A DNA stretch of 64,000 bases from Streptomyces caniscabiei (GTDB lineage Bacteria > Actinomycetota > Actinomycetes > Streptomycetales > Streptomycetaceae), in the NCBI RefSeq assembly GCF_014930365.1, contig NZ_JABXWI010000002.1, positions 62,001 through 126,000 of the forward strand. The letters run 5' to 3'. Shown here piece by piece: positions 60,921-64,000 of this stretch. The notes under the pieces were generated by a model. It was not told the DNA's origin, did no database searches, and was given only the letters and a program-made list of their open reading frames with translations. The first letter of the stretch is position 1, and each line of letters begins with the position of its first letter. Position numbers and translations under genes: made by a program.

Positions 60921-62474
60921 GTGGAATTGCTGGACGAGTCGGATCCGGGGGCTGTTGGGGGTTATCCCCTGCTGGCGCGGCTCGGTGAGGGTGGCATGGG
61001 GCGGGTGTATCTGTCCCGGACGGTGTCGGGGCGTCCGCTGGCTCTGAAGACGGTGCGTGCCGAGTTCGGACGGGAGCAGGGGTTCGAGGAGCGGTTCGCG
61101 CGGGAAATCCGTAACAGCGACCAGGTGCGCTCCCCCTGGACGCCTGCGGTGGTGGACTACAGCCCGGTGGGGCAGCGCCCACAGTGGCTCGCCACCGAGT
61201 ACGTGGCGGCGCCGTCCCTGGCGGAGTGGGTGCGGCGGTACGGCCCGCTGCCCGAGCCGTGCGTACTGGCACTGGCGTCCGAACTTTTCGGGGCGCTGGG
61301 AGCGGTCCACGGGGCCGGGCTGGCCCACCGGGATGTCAAGCCGTCCAATGTGCTGCTGGGCCGCCGTAGTCCGTTGCTCATCGATTTCGGGATCGCCCGC
61401 GCGAGGGAGGACTCGCGTCACACGAGGACCGGTGGTGTGATCGGCACTCCCGGCTATCTGGCGCCGGAGCAGGCGAGTGCCGGGGAATCGGGTGCGCCCG
61501 GGGATGTGTTCTCGCTGGCTGCGGTGCTGGTGTACGCGGCGACGGGACGGGGCCCGTTTTCCCGTCCGACTGAGGAGTTCTCGCCCGCGGTGCAGCTCTA
61601 CCGCATCGTGCATCAGGAGCCGAACCTCGACGGCGTTCCGCCGGCCCTGACCCCGTTCTTGCGGTCCTGTCTGGCCAAGGACCCCGAGCAGCGGCCCACG
61701 CCCGGCACTGTCAGCGTTCTGTTGGAACGCCTGGGCGGCCGGTGCGGTACTTGGCCGCAGTTGCTGCCCGAGGCGCTGGAAAAAGATCTCGCCGTGCGGG
61801 AGGAGGAGGCGCACGCGTTGATCTCCACGACATTGCGATCGCCATCCGTGCCGGCTGTGTCACGTGAGTCCGAAGACGGCCCGGCTGCGGCCGACGCGGG
61901 GACCGCCGTCCTGCCGCCTTCCGACGCTGTGCGACGGTGGGTGTCAAGCCGTACCGGCCGGGTGGTCGTCGGGACCACGGCCGCGGCGCTGATGGCCACG
62001 GCAGGCACGTTCGTGGTGCAGCGTTTCTCCGGCGATGACGCGTCCGGCGGAACGCCTTCGCCGTCATCCGCCGCCACATCGCTTCCCGCGGCCTGGGCAG
62101 GTGCATGGGTCGGCACCGGGCCGGGCAATCCCACCCCCGACGATGATAATCAGCGCCGAACCAACCGGTTCACCTTCGCTCTGACTCTCCACCCGGCAGA
62201 ACGGGGTGAATTGGCGGGCAAGCAGGTCAGCAACGTGACCGAAGTGAACACCAGCCTTGAGCTGGGATGCACCGAGACCCTGCAACTGCGGGAGGTACGC
62301 AAGGCCTCAATGGTCCTCAAGGCTGTCACCAGCCAATCCACCGACCCGTCGGCCGAAGTGGCCTGCCCCAGCGGCAATGTCTACGTCGTCACGATGACCG
62401 GCCGAGACACCCTGAGCCTGAGCGACGAGGGTGACCAGTCCGCCGGGGCGCCGTCCACCCTCACCCGGCGGTGA
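60921..62474 (+). CDS. Membrane-anchored Ser/Thr protein kinase (PknB type)
   Basis: The 517-residue kinase has a Gly-rich loop GEGGMGRVYLSR near residue 22, the ATP-binding Lys in PLALKTVRAEF, the catalytic loop HRDVKPSN, DFG in LLIDFGIARARED and LAPEQ. The kinase domain (about 15-270) is followed by a linker, one membrane segment (about 345-365, VVVGTTAAALMATAGTFVVQ) and an extracytoplasmic tail of about 140 residues with a Cys pair (LGCTET, EVACPSG). GTG 60921 is the most plausible start. Ligand and substrates are unknown. Confidence 0.9.
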   Translation: MELLDESDPGAVGGYPLLARLGEGGMGRVYLSRTVSGRPLALKTVRAEFGREQGFEERFAREIRNSDQVRSPWTPAVVDYSPVGQRPQWLATEYVAAPSLAEWVRRYGPLPEPCVLALASELFGALGAVHGAGLAHRDVKPSNVLLGRRSPLLIDFGIARAREDSRHTRTGGVIGTPGYLAPEQASAGESGAPGDVFSLAAVLVYAATGRGPFSRPTEEFSPAVQLYRIVHQEPNLDGVPPALTPFLRSCLAKDPEQRPTPGTVSVLLERLGGRCGTWPQLLPEALEKDLAVREEEAHALISTTLRSPSVPAVSRESEDGPAAADAGTAVLPPSDAVRRWVSSRTGRVVVGTTAAALMATAGTFVVQRFSGDDASGGTPSPSSAATSLPAAWAGAWVGTGPGNPTPDDDNQRRTNRFTFALTLHPAERGELAGKQVSNVTEVNTSLELGCTETLQLREVRKASMVLKAVTSQSTDPSAEVACPSGNVYVVTMTGRDTLSLSDEGDQSAGAPSTLTRR

Positions 62475-62636
62475 CGGCTGCGCCCGCCAACCATGCGATG
62501 CCAAGCCCTTCCCATCCATTGCCGGCTTCGCTGAGGCCGTAGCGCGACGTCCAGGGCAGTACGTGGGCGCGGGAGCTCGAGGCGCAGCGGGAGGCAGGGG
62601 TGCCGAGCCCGCTCCCCGCTCCCCACCGTGTGCCGG

Positions 62637-62990
62637 TCAGTCAGACCCGGCCGCGAGCTTCGCCCCCGGGCCCGGAAGCATCGTGACCTGGCCGGGCGCG
62701 GTGATGTCGTGTCCGGAGGCGCAGGCCACCACCGTCTGTACCGGGCTGCCGCACTCGTGGTGGAGCAAAGAGATCGTGCCGGCGCCGGACGGGACGATCC
62801 AGCGCTCGGCCCAGTCATCGAGGGCGATCAGGATGGGCAGGAGACTGCGGCCCTTGTCGGTGAGGCGGTACTCGTCGCGTCCGCGCGCACCGAGGGCTCG
62901 ATAGCGGGTTTTTCCCCAGGATGCCGTCGGCGACGAGGTCCCTCAGGCGGGCGGACAGCACGCTCGGACTGATGCCGCGATGGCAGCCGA
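62637..62990 (-). pseudogene. Frameshifted, 5'-truncated HxlR-type regulator
   Basis: The minus strand reads GISPSVLSARLRDLVADGILGK (HxlR recognition helix) in one frame. After a shift near 62910 it reads RYRALGARGRDEYRLTDKGRSLLPILIALDDWAERWIVPSGAG and a C-terminal knuckle with HHECGSPVQTVVACASGHDI. The first helix of the domain is missing. It is divergent from the MaoC gene, so this was perhaps its regulator. Confidence 0.75.
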
Positions 62991-63010
62991 GGACCGGGTC
63001 CGCGCCGCGC

Positions 63011-63525
63011 ATGACGACAGGCACCACCACGACCCTGAGCGCCACCGACTTCGCCACCCCGGTCGAGGACCGGTACTTCGAGGACTACGTGCCGGGTGCC
63101 GTGAACGTCTACGTCAGCATCACCATGACCAGGCAGGACATCCTTCGGTTCGCCGACGAGTTCGACCCGCAGAGCCTCCACAACGATCCACAGGCAGCCC
63201 GGCAGGGGCCGTTCAACGGTCTCATCGCCAGCGGTTGGCACACCTGTTCCGTCACGATGGGGATGTATGTCGACCACTACGTCAGCAAGGTGGCGAGCCT
63301 GGCCTCACCCGGCATCGACGAACTGCGCTGGGTCCAGCCCGTCAGGCCCGGCGACAGCCTGCTCCTGCGGGCGACGGTGCAGGACGCCCGCCTCTCGCGC
63401 TCCAAGCCGGATCGCCGTCTCGTCACCCCGGCATCGAGGTCATCGACCAGCACGGCCGGACAGTGCTGACCATGAGCGCCATGAACCTCTTTCTGCGCCG
63501 CCAGGTCATCATCGGGCCGGGATGA
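63011..63525 (+). pseudogene. MaoC-like enoyl-CoA hydratase with a frameshift
   Basis: The frame from ATG 63011 reads RYFEDYVPGAVNVYVSITMTRQDILRFADEFDPQSLHNDPQAARQGPFNGLIASGWHT, with the hot-dog fold hydratase Asp/His pair (ADEFDPQSLHND). After RLSRSKPDR at about 63420 the expected continuation, GIEVIDQHGRTVLTMSAMNLFLRRQ, lies in another frame, ending at 63523-63525. One frame change separates them; it may be a sequencing error. The enzyme hydrates an enoyl-CoA. Confidence 0.8.
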
Positions 63526-63664
63526 CGGTTCGCTGCCGTCGCCCTCCGAGTACGCCGGTGTCGCGCACCTGGGCACTGCCGGGGCGCCTTCACCTGCGCG
63601 CGGAGGTCCCGCCTGGTGGAGCAGTCGCGGCGGAGCTACACCCGGTGATTCCACAACCGTTAAA

Positions 63665-64000
63665 GTGGTGCCGACCCTGTCCACCGCGTCGGAGCCGACC
63701 TTGCCGAACCTGTCCAACCTCGAGGAGATCTTCTCCGACGAGGGTGACGGCGCCGTCGGCCCCGTGCGGTCGCCCGGCTGGCAAAGCAACGTCTCACCGC
63801 AGGGACTCACGGTGACATTGATCGCCGACTACACGTTCCCCGGCCGGGCGTGGTTGCCGTCGGCGGCGATCGTGGCACTGCTCGGAGAGTTCCAGGTGAC
63901 CCCGGGCGCCGCCCGTACGACGATCAGCAGGCTGATGCGCCGTGGGGTGCTGGAGGGCAGCCGGCAAGGGCGGCACAGCTCCTACCGGCTGACGTCTCAG
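63665..64000 (+). CDS. PaaX-family regulator, 5' part
   Basis: A frame from GTG 63665 (or 63668) is open to the window end. It shows LTVTLIADYTFPGRAWLPSAAIVALLGEFQVTPGAARTTISRLMRRGVLEGSRQGRHSSYRLT, which is the winged helix of PaaX-type repressors of phenylacetate-like pathways. The C-terminal part lies beyond the window. The N-terminal 37 residues are acidic and disordered. Confidence 0.75.
   Translation, partial: MVPTLSTASEPTLPNLSNLEEIFSDEGDGAVGPVRSPGWQSNVSPQGLTVTLIADYTFPGRAWLPSAAIVALLGEFQVTPGAARTTISRLMRRGVLEGSRQGRHSSYRLTSQ

Overview
The window reads as a chromosomal stretch of a high-GC actinomycete, almost certainly a Streptomyces. The grounds are the pervasive G/C third codon positions, frequent GTG starts, AAGGAG-type ribosome binding sites, a 2-methylisoborneol operon with an EshA-type cyclic-nucleotide-binding shell protein, a mycothiol-dependent maleylpyruvate isomerase, SpoIIE-type phosphatases and a streptomycete Cys leader peptide. 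No rRNA, tRNA, CRISPR array or intact insertion sequence was seen.

Layout. 0-8 kb: a corrinoid/iron-type ABC uptake operon under a cobalamin riboswitch, then cobM and cobL (cobalamin ring methylation) and a PAS/GAF/PP2C phosphatase. A small inverted-repeat element (MITE) sits exactly at the stop codon of the binding-protein gene. 8-13 kb: a secreted multidomain glycosidase and a VanW-type cell-wall protein. 13-17 kb: a 2-methylisoborneol locus with a family 2B encapsulin shell, 2-MIB synthase with a long disordered N-terminus, and geranyl diphosphate 2-methyltransferase. 17-31 kb: small regulator/enzyme pairs (HxlR + SRPBCC + LLM flavoprotein; quinone oxidoreductase + TetR; AraC + MBL hydrolase; HxlR + RidA; TetR + aldehyde dehydrogenase; SDR). 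The TetR gene at 21.6-22.5 kb has had its 3' end rewritten by a second MITE.

32-53 kb is an aromatic-catabolism island. It holds a gentisate operon (dioxygenase, fumarylpyruvate hydrolase, mycothiol-dependent maleylpyruvate isomerase) with a divergent IclR; a GntR-linked module (VOC extradiol-type dioxygenase, substrate-binding protein, decayed thiolase, FAH hydrolase, zinc alcohol dehydrogenase); a LysR with a collapsed vanillate-demethylase-like remnant; and a hydroxyquinol operon (flavin monooxygenase, hydroxyquinol dioxygenase, maleylacetate reductase with a one-base frameshift), a divergent IclR and an aromatic-acid MFS transporter. Palindromes centred on GTGTnnACAC lie in front of gntR, between the divergent VOC and FAH operons, and before the MFS gene, suggesting one GntR regulon across this island.

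53-64 kb: a GH43 arabinanase, then a region rich in decay: an IS5-type transposase remnant, a truncated XRE regulator, fragments of 4-hydroxy-2-oxovalerate aldolase, LacI and a sugar-binding protein, an HxlR fragment and a frameshifted MaoC gene. Intact genes in between are a TetR/SDR pair that share an operator, and a membrane Ser/Thr kinase. The window ends inside a PaaX-type regulator.

All assignments come from reading translations and motifs by eye; no database search was run. Frameshifts may be real or sequencing errors.
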